Source: Bradyrhizobium sp. AS23.2 (GTDB lineage Bacteria; Pseudomonadota; Alphaproteobacteria; Rhizobiales; Xanthobacteraceae). Taken from it: a stretch of 64,000 nt of DNA. The stretch is taken from assembly GCF_001908185.1 (NCBI RefSeq), contig NZ_LGHM01000006.1, positions 28,092 through 92,091 of the forward strand, in the 5' to 3' direction. The translations under genes were made by a program, and so were the position numbers. This document shows positions 43,098-50,736 of the stretch, in pieces; the first letter of the stretch is position 1, and each line of letters opens with the position of its first letter. Under the pieces are notes generated by a model that searched no databases, was not told the DNA's origin, and worked only from the letters and a program-made list of their open reading frames with translations.

Positions 43098-44207
43098 ATG
43101 TCCAAGCCGCTGATCCCCGCTCTGGCCCAGTTCGTGGCTGCCACGGCCGGCCGCAACATGACCAAGGCGGCCTACCTGGCCGTGAGCGTCGGCGTGCTCA
43201 GCATGATGCTGCTGACGGTCAATCCGGCCTATGCGACGGCGAATCGCTGGGTCGATGCCCTGCTATGGGCGTGCCTCGCCTATTTCGTGTTCGAATGGGT
43301 GGTCCGGCTGCGCCACATGGCGCGGCAGGAGCGTCTCTCGCTCTACATGTCCTCTTCCGCCGGACTGGTCGACGCCCTCGGCGCACTGGCCGTGCCGGTT
43401 GCGCTTGTTCTCGGCGTCGAGCCGAAGACGGCGTGGCTGCTCAGCGTGCTCTGGGTCCTGAAGGTCGTGCCGGGCATTCCCGGCCTGCGGCAGCTCCGTC
43501 GCGTGCTGGTGCTGGAATCGGGGCCGCTGGCCAGCGTGCTCGTGATCTTCCTGATGGTGGTCTTCCTCGCCTCCGTCGCGGAGTATTTCCTGGAGCGGGA
43601 CGTGCAGCCGCAGACCTTCGGCAGCGTGCCGGCCGCGCTGTGGTGGGCTGTGGTGACCCTGACGACGACAGGCTATGGCGACGTCGTGCCGGTGACGCCG
43701 CTCGGACGCATCGTCGCGGCCATGGTGATGATCTCCGGCCTCGGAGTGTTCGGGCTGTGGACCGGTATCCTGGCCACCGGCTTTGCCGCGGAGACCCGGC
43801 GCGACAATTTCCTCAAGACCTGGGAATCCGTCAGCAAGGTGCCGTTCTTCGCGGCGCTCGGACCTGCAGCGATCGCCGACGTCACCCACATGCTGCGCAC
43901 CATGGAGTTGCCGGCGCGCACCATGATCATCCGGAAGGGTGCGCAGGGCGACTGCATGTATTTCATCGCCGCCGGCGCGGTCGAGGTTGACCTGCCCGGC
44001 AAGAAGGTGCAGCTCGGCGAAGGCGCCTTCTTCGGTGAGATGGCGCTGCTCGGCAACAACATCCGCGGCGCCAATGTCTCGACCACGAAAGTGTCGCGGC
44101 TCCTGGTGCTGGACCTCGTCGACTTCCGCGTGCTGATGGCACGGCATCCCGATCTCGCCGAGACCATCGACGCCGAGGCGAAGCGCCGCGCGCTCGAAAA
44201 CAAGTAA
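43098..44207 (+). CDS. Cyclic-nucleotide-gated potassium channel, MlotiK1-like
   Basis: Six-helix channel of about 369 residues. The S4-like segment RQLRRVLVLESG is weakly charged. The selectivity filter TTTGYGD (near 189-195) marks K+ selectivity, and a cyclic-nucleotide-binding domain occupies the C-terminal third, with the phosphate cassette FFGEMALLGNNIRGANVS containing the ligand Glu and Arg. Close in plan to the Mesorhizobium MlotiK1 channel. The start at 43098 (ATG TCC AAG) is chosen over 43062. Confidence 0.93.
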   Translation: MSKPLIPALAQFVAATAGRNMTKAAYLAVSVGVLSMMLLTVNPAYATANRWVDALLWACLAYFVFEWVVRLRHMARQERLSLYMSSSAGLVDALGALAVPVALVLGVEPKTAWLLSVLWVLKVVPGIPGLRQLRRVLVLESGPLASVLVIFLMVVFLASVAEYFLERDVQPQTFGSVPAALWWAVVTLTTTGYGDVVPVTPLGRIVAAMVMISGLGVFGLWTGILATGFAAETRRDNFLKTWESVSKVPFFAALGPAAIADVTHMLRTMELPARTMIIRKGAQGDCMYFIAAGAVEVDLPGKKVQLGEGAFFGEMALLGNNIRGANVSTTKVSRLLVLDLVDFRVLMARHPDLAETIDAEAKRRALENK

Positions 44208-44219
44208 ATGGAGACAAGA

Positions 44220-45005
44220 ATGTCGGATACCGCCGACGCGGCCTCTGGCCCCGTGCTCGAAATCACCGGCGCACGCGCCACCATCCGCCTCAACCGGCCC
44301 CAACATCTCAATCGGCTCCAGGCAGAGGACCTCGGAGAACTGATAAGACTGTTCAACCGGGTCGAGGCCGATTCGGCCATCCGCGTACTGGTGCTGACCG
44401 GCACAGGGCGCGCCTTCTCCGCCGGCTACGACCTCAACTCGGTCGCCGAGCGTGCGGTGAGTGCCAAGGAGCAGCAGAGCGCGGGCTCGGCGTTCGAGGT
44501 GGTCGTCAACCGGTTGGAGGATTTGGGCGTGCCGACGATCTGCCGGCTCAACGGCGGCGTCTATGGCGGCGCGACCGATCTCGCACTCGCGTGCGATTTC
44601 CGCATCGGCGTCGACACCGCCGAGATGTTCATGCCGGCGGCGCGGCTCGGGCTGCACTACTACAGAAGCGGCATCAAACGCTACGTGACACGGCTCGGCG
44701 TCGACAATGCGAAGAAGCTGTTCCTCACGGCGCAGAAGATCAGCGCGCCGGAGATGCTGCGGATCGGCTATCTCACCGCGATGGTGGCGGTGGAATTTCT
44801 GGACGAGGAAGTTGACAAGCTCGCGGCTATCCTCGCCGGCAACGCGCCGCAGGCGATGCGCGGCATGAAGCGCGCGATCAACGAATTCGCTCGCGGCGAA
44901 CTCGACCAGGAAGCCGCCGACCAGCGCCATCGCGACAGCATGCGCGGCGACGAGATCAAGGAAGGCATCAAGGCGTTTGCGGAGAAACGCCCGCCGCGAT
45001 TTTGA
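44220..45005 (+). CDS. Crotonase-family protein lacking hydratase glutamates
   Basis: Enoyl-CoA hydratase/isomerase-fold protein of 261 residues. The oxyanion segment reads GGVYGGATDLALACDFR and the second catalytic segment FMPAARLGLHYY. Asp stands where true hydratases have the first Glu, and Ala where they have the second, so ordinary hydratase activity is unlikely. The ATG at 44220 follows GGAGACAAGA; an in-frame ATG at 44208 is too close to the ribosome-binding site. It starts 12 bp after the channel gene stop. Confidence 0.88.
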   Translation: MSDTADAASGPVLEITGARATIRLNRPQHLNRLQAEDLGELIRLFNRVEADSAIRVLVLTGTGRAFSAGYDLNSVAERAVSAKEQQSAGSAFEVVVNRLEDLGVPTICRLNGGVYGGATDLALACDFRIGVDTAEMFMPAARLGLHYYRSGIKRYVTRLGVDNAKKLFLTAQKISAPEMLRIGYLTAMVAVEFLDEEVDKLAAILAGNAPQAMRGMKRAINEFARGELDQEAADQRHRDSMRGDEIKEGIKAFAEKRPPRF

Positions 45006-45009
45006 GGGA

Positions 45010-45444
45010 TTACCCCCGTTTCGACCGCATCGCGCGTACCTGCGTGAGCTTTGGATCGCTCGACAGCGCTTGATAGCGCTTGCTGTCGACGGCGTAGATC
45101 GCGATGCGGCCTTCGCTGTCCGCATGCACGCCCCAGCCGAAGCGCTTACCGAGGCTTGAGGCACGCATGCAGGCCTGCCCACGCGAGAAGAACGCTGCGC
45201 GAGCGGCGCTCTTCTCCGCCTTGGTCGCCTTGGCATCGAGTTCGCGACCCGGCGCAGAGGTCGCGAAGATCACGTCGTCGGACGTGTACTTGTAGGGTGC
45301 CTTCATGATCATCGCATATTGCAAGCCGGCCACCGTCGGCTGTCCTGCGCGCGGCGGCGGCTCCGCGCCGGAGCGTGCCGGACAGTCTTCGGCAACGCGG
45401 ATGAACGTGTCGAAACAGTTGGTCGTATGGATCGGCTTGTTCAT
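45010..45444 (-). CDS. DUF6157-like hypothetical protein
   Basis: Soluble protein of 144 residues beginning MNKPIHTTNCFDTFIRVAED. It contains YKYTSDDVIFATSA and FFSRGQACMRASSLGKRFGW, the conserved blocks of the DUF6157 family as I recall it. Start chosen at 45444. Convergent with the crotonase gene and 16 bp downstream of the GST gene on the same strand. Function unknown. Confidence 0.75.
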   Translation of the reverse strand: MNKPIHTTNCFDTFIRVAEDCPARSGAEPPPRAGQPTVAGLQYAMIMKAPYKYTSDDVIFATSAPGRELDAKATKAEKSAARAAFFSRGQACMRASSLGKRFGWGVHADSEGRIAIYAVDSKRYQALSSDPKLTQVRAMRSKRG

Positions 45445-45460
45445 ATGAGATCCGGCCTCT

Positions 45461-46105
45461 TCATTCTCCCGCAGCCGCAGCATGCTGCGCCGCCATTTCA
45501 TCATCCGCCGCATTGATGCGCTGGAACGCGGGCCGCGAGGTCATGCGCTCGGAATAGCGGACGAAGACGTCCTTCTTCGGCACGATGCCGAACATCATCG
45601 TCCAGCTCAGCGCGATACCCCACAAGACATCCGCGGCAGTCATCCGCCCGCGGAGCAGATACGGCCCCTTCGACAATTGCGCCTCGAGAGCGCCGAGCAT
45701 GGTATCATAATCGGCATAGGGCGATTGCGTAATCGGCGCCGGGTCGCGCTGCATGAACTTGTCAATCAGCGCCGGCTCGAAGGATGAACCGTAATAGGCG
45801 ATCCAGCGCAGATAGGGACCGCGCAGCGGATCGTTCAGCGCGGGCGTCAGCCCTGCCTGCGGATACAGGTCGGCGAGATAGATCGTGATCGCGACCTGCT
45901 CGGTCACCAGCGCCTCGCCGTGGCGGATCGCCGGCACCTTGCCGAGCGGATTGATGGCGAGATAAGCCGGCTGGCGCTGCTCGCCGGCCTTCATGTTGAG
46001 GATTTGGAGATCGTAGGGGGCACCAAGCTCCTCGAGCAGCACCCGCGTGCCGGTGGCGCGGCTTTGCGGCGAATAATACAGCGTGATGCGGTTCGGATCG
46101 GTCAT
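45461..46105 (-). CDS. Glutathione S-transferase
   Basis: Classical two-domain GST of 214 residues. N-terminal ITLYYSPQSRATGTRVLLEELG, GKVPAIRHG (cis-Pro) and ALVTEQVAITIYLAD (Glu-Gln glutathione contact), then a helical domain with GRMTAADVLWGIAL. It is divergent from a WYL regulator, with a 31-bp perfect operator-like palindrome between them, so it is almost certainly that regulator's target. Substrate unknown; a detoxification role is typical. Confidence 0.92.
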   Translation of the reverse strand: MTDPNRITLYYSPQSRATGTRVLLEELGAPYDLQILNMKAGEQRQPAYLAINPLGKVPAIRHGEALVTEQVAITIYLADLYPQAGLTPALNDPLRGPYLRWIAYYGSSFEPALIDKFMQRDPAPITQSPYADYDTMLGALEAQLSKGPYLLRGRMTAADVLWGIALSWTMMFGIVPKKDVFVRYSERMTSRPAFQRINAADDEMAAQHAAAAGE

Positions 46106-46153
46106 TGCAGGGCTCCCCCTTAAGCCGGTTGGCGATGGCGCATGTTGTAGCGG

Positions 46154-46184
46154 ACCATACCTGACATCCAGTGTCAGGTATGGT
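46154..46184. promoter_or_regulatory. Perfect inverted-repeat operator between GST and WYL regulator genes
   Basis: Thirteen-base arms ACCATACCTGACA (46154-46166) and TGTCAGGTATGGT (46172-46184) around TCCAG. The right arm ends 10 bp before the regulator's ATG, so binding would repress the regulator and probably the divergent GST. Confidence 0.82.
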
Positions 46185-46194
46185 TTAAGGCATC

Positions 46195-47175
46195 ATGCGC
46201 GCGAGCCGGATGCTGTCGATCCTCACCACCCTCCAGGCCAGGGGGCAGGTCACCGCGCCTGAGCTCGCGGAGGCCTGCGAGGTCTCGGTGCGCACCATCT
46301 ATCGCGACATCGACGCGCTCGCGGCGTCCGGCGTCCCTGTTTACGCGGATCGCGGCGCGGAGGGCGGCTATCGACTGCTTGACGGCTATCGCGTCCGCTT
46401 GAACGGCTTGTCGCAGGGCGAGGCGGAAGCGCTGTTCCTCGCCGGGTTGCCGGGTCCGGCCGCGGCGCTCGGACTAGATGCCGCGATGATCGCCGCGCAG
46501 AACAAGCTGATGGCGGCGCTGCCAGCGAACTTGCGCGAAGACGCCGGCCGGATGCAGGAGCGCTTTCACCTGGACGCGCCGGGCTGGTTCGGCGAGGCGG
46601 AAGAGCCGAAACATCTGCGCGCCATTGCCGGCGCGGCTTTGCGCGGGACGCTGATCAAGATCCGCTACCAGAGCTGGCGCGCTGAGAAGCAGCGCCGCGT
46701 CGCGCCGCTCGGCCTCGTGCTGAAAGGCGGCAGCTGGTATCTCGCGGGTCAGGTCGACGGCAGCGTGCGCACCTATCGCGTCGCGCGCGTGCTCGACTGC
46801 ACGGCGCTCGACGATCGCTTCGATCGTCCCGCCGATTTCGATCTCGCCGCCTATTGGCAGGCCGCGACGCTGCGTCTCGAGGCCGAGATGCATCCCAATG
46901 TCGCGATTGTCCGGCTGTCGCCGTTCGGCGTCAAGCTGCTCGACGCGCTGAGCCAGCCTTACGTCAGGGCGCGCACGCAGCTTGAAGAGACTGCCGACGC
47001 GGACGGCTGGCGCATCGCCAGGGTGCCGACCGGCAAGACCTCATGGCACGCCGCCGCCGAATTGTTGCGGCTCGGCCCCGAGGCCGAGGTACTGGAGCCC
47101 GCCGATCTCCGCGAGAAGATGGCGGAGATGACGCAGGCGATGGCCACGCGCTATCGCGCGGCGCGGAAAGCATGA
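46195..47175 (+). CDS. WYL-domain (YafY-type) transcriptional regulator
   Basis: Regulator of 326 residues: DeoR-like helix-turn-helix with TAPELAEACEVSVRTIYRDIDAL, a beta segment GGYRLLDGYRVRLNGLS, and a WYL domain from about residue 145 (LIKIRYQSWRAEKQRRVAPLGLVLKGGSWYLAGQ), followed by the C-terminal WCX region. Divergent from the GST gene with a perfect palindrome in the 89-bp gap. The sensed ligand is unknown. Confidence 0.93.
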   Translation: MRASRMLSILTTLQARGQVTAPELAEACEVSVRTIYRDIDALAASGVPVYADRGAEGGYRLLDGYRVRLNGLSQGEAEALFLAGLPGPAAALGLDAAMIAAQNKLMAALPANLREDAGRMQERFHLDAPGWFGEAEEPKHLRAIAGAALRGTLIKIRYQSWRAEKQRRVAPLGLVLKGGSWYLAGQVDGSVRTYRVARVLDCTALDDRFDRPADFDLAAYWQAATLRLEAEMHPNVAIVRLSPFGVKLLDALSQPYVRARTQLEETADADGWRIARVPTGKTSWHAAAELLRLGPEAEVLEPADLREKMAEMTQAMATRYRAARKA

Positions 47176-47313
47176 TGGCGACGCACCTCGCCGCAGCCGA
47201 CGAAACAATCCTGAAACACGATTCTCCGCCCGCCGTGTGAACGCATCCGCGTTTCGACCCGACCGAGATGCAGGGACACAACAACGGCCTTTGCGCCACA
47301 CTGGAGAATGAAG

Positions 47314-47547
47314 ATGTTTCGTAAATTTGCACTTGGTCTGATCGCTGCCGGCTCGCTCGGTGCTGCCGCTCTCGCGCCCACCGCAGCTTCGGCTCACGGC
47401 TTCCACCATCACTGGGGTCCCGGCTGGGGCTTTGGCGGCATCTACGTCAACACCGGCATCAACAACTGCTACCAGGAACGCGTCGTCCAGACCCGCCACG
47501 GCCTGCGTGTCCGCGTCGTGAATGTCTGCGCCTACGGGATCTACTGA
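47314..47547 (+). CDS. Small secreted protein with HHH motif
   Basis: Protein of 77 residues: a signal peptide of about 27 residues ending in AASA, then HGFHHHWGPGWGFGG and two cysteines (NNCYQE and NVCAYG). The ATG at 47314 sits seven bases after GGAG; an ATG at 47308 is too close. The mature part is about 50 residues; a metal-binding or envelope role is conceivable but unsupported. Confidence 0.75.
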   Translation: MFRKFALGLIAAGSLGAAALAPTAASAHGFHHHWGPGWGFGGIYVNTGINNCYQERVVQTRHGLRVRVVNVCAYGIY

Positions 47548-47577
47548 TTTCTCGCGTCCAAGACAAATCGTCCATGA

Positions 47578-47610
47578 CAAAGCCCCGGTCGCGTCGCGAT
47601 CGGGGCTTTG
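47578..47610. terminator. Bidirectional terminator between convergent genes
   Basis: CAAAGCCCCG and CGGGGCTTTG arms, with T-rich flank on one side and A-rich on the other, between the small secreted protein and the desaturase gene. Confidence 0.85.
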
Positions 47611-47621
47611 CGCGCTGATCT

Positions 47622-48578
47622 CTAGTTCGCCTGGTCGCTTTGCCGATGCCGGCGAAACCAGGCAAAGGTCTCGCGCGTCGTCGCGACGTAGCCGCGGCCG
47701 CGATAGACGATCTCGCCGTCGACGATCGCGTTCAGCTTCGGCAACGCGTGAAACGGGATCGAGGGATAGGCATGGTGCTCGACGTGATAGGGCATGTTCC
47801 ACGCGAACCATTTGACGATCGCACCGGTGTACGTGGTGCGGGTGTTCTGAAACGCGCTGCGGGTCCTGTCGCAGCCGGTGTGCTCGGCATAGAGATAGGG
47901 CCTCAGAAAGAACTGCCCGATAACAAGCGGGACAATCCAGACCTCGAGCAGCAGCACCGAGGAGAACCACAGCGACAGCGCGAGCAGCAGCGCATAGAGC
48001 GCGACATAGACGCGCGCTTCGGTCACGATGGTGGCGCGCTTGTTCTCGGGGATCCAGGGCACGATGACCTTGCCGGTGACGGCATGGCCGAGCATCAGCC
48101 AGAGACGGCCGGCGACCTGGAGCAGGCCGCTATAGGCGACCGCGAGCTGCGTGTCGGATGTCGGCTTCGCGCCGACGATCAGCTCGGGGTCCTTGTCCGG
48201 ATCCTGGGTGTAACGGTGATGGTCCCAGTGAAACAGGCAGTAATATTCGTAAGGCAATCCGATGATGAAGGCCGAGAGATAGCCGACCGTGAGATTGAGG
48301 CTGCGGCTACTGAACGCGGTCTTGTGTGCGGTCTCATGCACCGCCATGAACAGGAAAGCGACGAAATAGCCCTGCGCCGCCATCAGCGGCAACGCCCAGA
48401 GGACGCCGAAGCGCGAAGCCACCATCCAGATCAGCGCGCCGACCAGCACGATCACGGCGTAGTGGCCTATGCTGCGCGCGGCGCCCTTGAGATCGGAGCG
48501 AACCGACAATTCGCGCAGCATGGCCGGTGTCAGCGGCTTCAGGCGATGGCCAGGCTCTGAAACGGTTGCGTCGCTCAT
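47622..48578 (-). CDS. Membrane fatty-acid desaturase/hydroxylase
   Basis: Di-iron membrane enzyme of 318 residues with three histidine boxes: HETAH (81-85), HWDHH (117-121) and HVEHHAYPSIPFH in the C-terminal part. Helices near 40-75 and 95-112 and in the 180-225 region. The boxes match the FADS-like group acting on fatty acyl chains or carotenoid-like lipids; the exact substrate cannot be told. It is 14 bp downstream of the MetX-like gene on the same strand, so probably co-transcribed. Confidence 0.9.
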   Translation of the reverse strand: MSDATVSEPGHRLKPLTPAMLRELSVRSDLKGAARSIGHYAVIVLVGALIWMVASRFGVLWALPLMAAQGYFVAFLFMAVHETAHKTAFSSRSLNLTVGYLSAFIIGLPYEYYCLFHWDHHRYTQDPDKDPELIVGAKPTSDTQLAVAYSGLLQVAGRLWLMLGHAVTGKVIVPWIPENKRATIVTEARVYVALYALLLALSLWFSSVLLLEVWIVPLVIGQFFLRPYLYAEHTGCDRTRSAFQNTRTTYTGAIVKWFAWNMPYHVEHHAYPSIPFHALPKLNAIVDGEIVYRGRGYVATTRETFAWFRRHRQSDQAN

Positions 48579-48592
48579 GATCGGGACCTGTC

Positions 48593-49612
48593 TTACTTGC
48601 CGAGAAGCTCTGCGATCTCGGCCTTGAGGAAAGCCCGGTCACGCGGATTGTTGACGGGGTTGCCGGCGCGATGGCCATGCAGCGACGGGATCGGATGCAG
48701 CACGGCCGACCTTGCGTTGACGAGCCGACCGAGCTCCTCCTCGTTGTCGCGAACGTCGAAATAGCGATCGGTTGCACCCGGCATCAGCAGCACATGCGCC
48801 TTGATCGCGGTCAGCGCGCGATCGAGATCGCCGCCAAATGCGGCGCACCGGCTGATGTCGCCGTTCTGCCAGATGCCAATCTGAGCCAGGAGATCGTTGG
48901 CGTCGCGCCGCGCAAACGTCGCGTCCCATGCACGGACGAGATAGTCCTCCAGCGAGGTGAAGCCCGCCTGGCGCCAGAGCTCGTCGCGATAGAAGCCGTG
49001 CGACATCGCCCATCCGGCGTAGACGCGCCCCATGGCGCGATAGCCGGCGGCGGGCTTCTCGACGAAGCGGCCTTCGCGGAAGGCGGGATCGGTGGTCAGG
49101 GCGGCCCTCACGCTTTCGAGAAAGACATGGTTGTAGGGCGCGCAGCGCGCGCTGCCGCAGACGATTGCGGCACGCTCGACCATGTCGGGATGCAGCGCCG
49201 CCCAGTGATAGGCCTGCATGCCGCCCATCGACCAGCCATAGACAAGCGCGAGTTTTGAGATGCCGAAGCGCTCGGTGAGCAGCCGGTGCTGGACCGCGAT
49301 GGCGTCGTGATAGGTGAGCTGCGGGAACGGCGCGTGGCCGGAATTCGACGGCGAGGACGACAGGCCATTGCCGAACAGATTTGGAATGATGATGAAGTAG
49401 CGTGTGGAGTCGAGCACGCCATCGGGCCCGATCAGCCACTCGGTGTCGAAGTGCTGCGCGCTGAACGAGGTCGGATAAAGAATAACGTTGTCCCTGGCCG
49501 GGCTCAGCGTGCCGTAGGTCTTGTAGGCGAGCTTCAGCGACGGGAAGACGGTGCCGGACTGAAGCGTGACATCGCCCGCCTCAAAAATCTCGTAGTCGCG
49601 CTGCGTCGTCAT
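48593..49612 (-). CDS. Alpha/beta hydrolase, homoserine O-acetyltransferase-like
   Basis: Alpha/beta-fold protein of 339 residues related to MetX. Nucleophile elbow YGWSMGGMQAYHWAALHP, acid residue in MPGATDRYFDVRDNEEE and catalytic His in SLHGHRAGNP. MetX proper is usually longer and has GGSMGGM; many shorter relatives like this are hydrolases of unknown substrate. The ATG at 49612 behind GGGAG is chosen over a longer frame to 49747. A 27-bp palindrome lies 97 bp upstream. Confidence 0.87.
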   Translation of the reverse strand: MTTQRDYEIFEAGDVTLQSGTVFPSLKLAYKTYGTLSPARDNVILYPTSFSAQHFDTEWLIGPDGVLDSTRYFIIIPNLFGNGLSSSPSNSGHAPFPQLTYHDAIAVQHRLLTERFGISKLALVYGWSMGGMQAYHWAALHPDMVERAAIVCGSARCAPYNHVFLESVRAALTTDPAFREGRFVEKPAAGYRAMGRVYAGWAMSHGFYRDELWRQAGFTSLEDYLVRAWDATFARRDANDLLAQIGIWQNGDISRCAAFGGDLDRALTAIKAHVLLMPGATDRYFDVRDNEEELGRLVNARSAVLHPIPSLHGHRAGNPVNNPRDRAFLKAEIAELLGK

Positions 49613-49708
49613 GGACCAACTCCCGCTGACGCGGCCGCAGAACGCGCCGCTGAATCGACGATGCATCGATCGTGCCGGACTAAGCAAACGCATCGTTGCG
49701 CCGCGTCC

Positions 49709-49735
49709 AATAACTGTACGTATAGTACAGTTATT
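49709..49735. promoter_or_regulatory. Orphan 27-bp palindrome upstream of the MetX-like gene
   Basis: AATAACTGTAC and GTACAGTTATT are exact complements separated by GTATA. The size and shape resemble TetR-type operators. No TetR gene is in the neighbourhood. It lies between the 3' end of the metallo-beta-lactamase gene and the start of the MetX-like gene. Confidence 0.65.
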
Positions 49736-49771
49736 TGGGAAAGACAACGAGGATTCTGCGCCTCGCGCGGC

Positions 49772-50575
49772 TCAAGAGATGGCCGCGATGTATCGCTCCA
49801 CCGACGCCGCAAACGCGGCCTTGGCGCCCGCGGCGATGTTGCGGCCCCACCAGGCGCCATAGATGCGATCGAAAACGAGCGGCTCGACGGCCGCCGCGAT
49901 CCGCCGCACCGCGGCGGCATTGAGCGGCATGTAGTTCGGATAGGAGTACATGAAGCTGACGAAGCGGCGATCCATCGTCACCTGTGCGATATCGCCGATG
50001 AGCAGCGCGCCCTTGCCGTCCGCGCCGCGCGCATCGTGCAGCATGGTTGCGCCCGCGAAATGGCCGCCGGTACGCAGCAGCAGCACATCGTCGGAGAGGC
50101 GATGATGATCGCCGGTCCAGTGCACGATCGATGGATGCGGCCGCGTGACCCATTGGCGGTCGTCGGCATGCAGATACACCGGAACGCCGCCGAACGCCTC
50201 GCTCCAGCCGGCGAGCGCCCCATAGTAATGCGGATGCGAGATTGCGATCGCCTTTAGTCCGCCGAGCGAGCGCACATGGGCGATCGCCTCCGGCGTCGCC
50301 AGCGGAATGCAATCCCACATCACGTATCCCTTGCCATCGGGGACCAGCAGCGCGCGCTGGCCGATGGCAAAGGCCGGCTCGAGCGCGACGCCGGTCATGC
50401 CGAGATCGTCGCGCCAGACCACGCGGTGACGTTCGGCGAGCGTTTCCGGTGCCAGGAACGTCTGGCCCTTCCAGTTCACGAACTGCCGTTCGTCCTCGCA
50501 GACGGGACACGATGCGGGCGGGCTTCCGCTGTCCGGGAATTGCGCGCCGCAGGTTTCGCAGGTCCAGATAGGCAT
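49772..50575 (-). CDS. Metallo-beta-lactamase-fold hydrolase with rubredoxin-like N-terminus
   Basis: Protein of 267 residues from MPIWTCETCGAQFPDS; an alternative ATG is two codons upstream at 50581. The first 30 residues hold two CxxC pairs (CETC and CPVC) that look like a small zinc or iron knuckle. The rest is a metallo-beta-lactamase fold, with SHPHYYGALAGW in place of the usual HxHxDH motif and later GDIAQV and GGHFAGATMLHD. The reduced HxH motif means metal content and activity are uncertain. Divergent from the MFS gene. Confidence 0.82.
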   Translation of the reverse strand: MPIWTCETCGAQFPDSGSPPASCPVCEDERQFVNWKGQTFLAPETLAERHRVVWRDDLGMTGVALEPAFAIGQRALLVPDGKGYVMWDCIPLATPEAIAHVRSLGGLKAIAISHPHYYGALAGWSEAFGGVPVYLHADDRQWVTRPHPSIVHWTGDHHRLSDDVLLLRTGGHFAGATMLHDARGADGKGALLIGDIAQVTMDRRFVSFMYSYPNYMPLNAAAVRRIAAAVEPLVFDRIYGAWWGRNIAAGAKAAFAASVERYIAAIS

Positions 50576-50736
50576 GGCCATTTTCCGGAGTAAGAACGTC
50601 ACAGAGCTGAAATGACACCGCAGTCCTGCGATCGCAAGTGCCATCGGAACAAAGGCGGTTGGTGCAGGTTACATTCTGGTCCGTCCCCGCTTGCACGAGA
50701 CGATATCCGATCGGCAGCATCACGTTCAGCGTCTCG

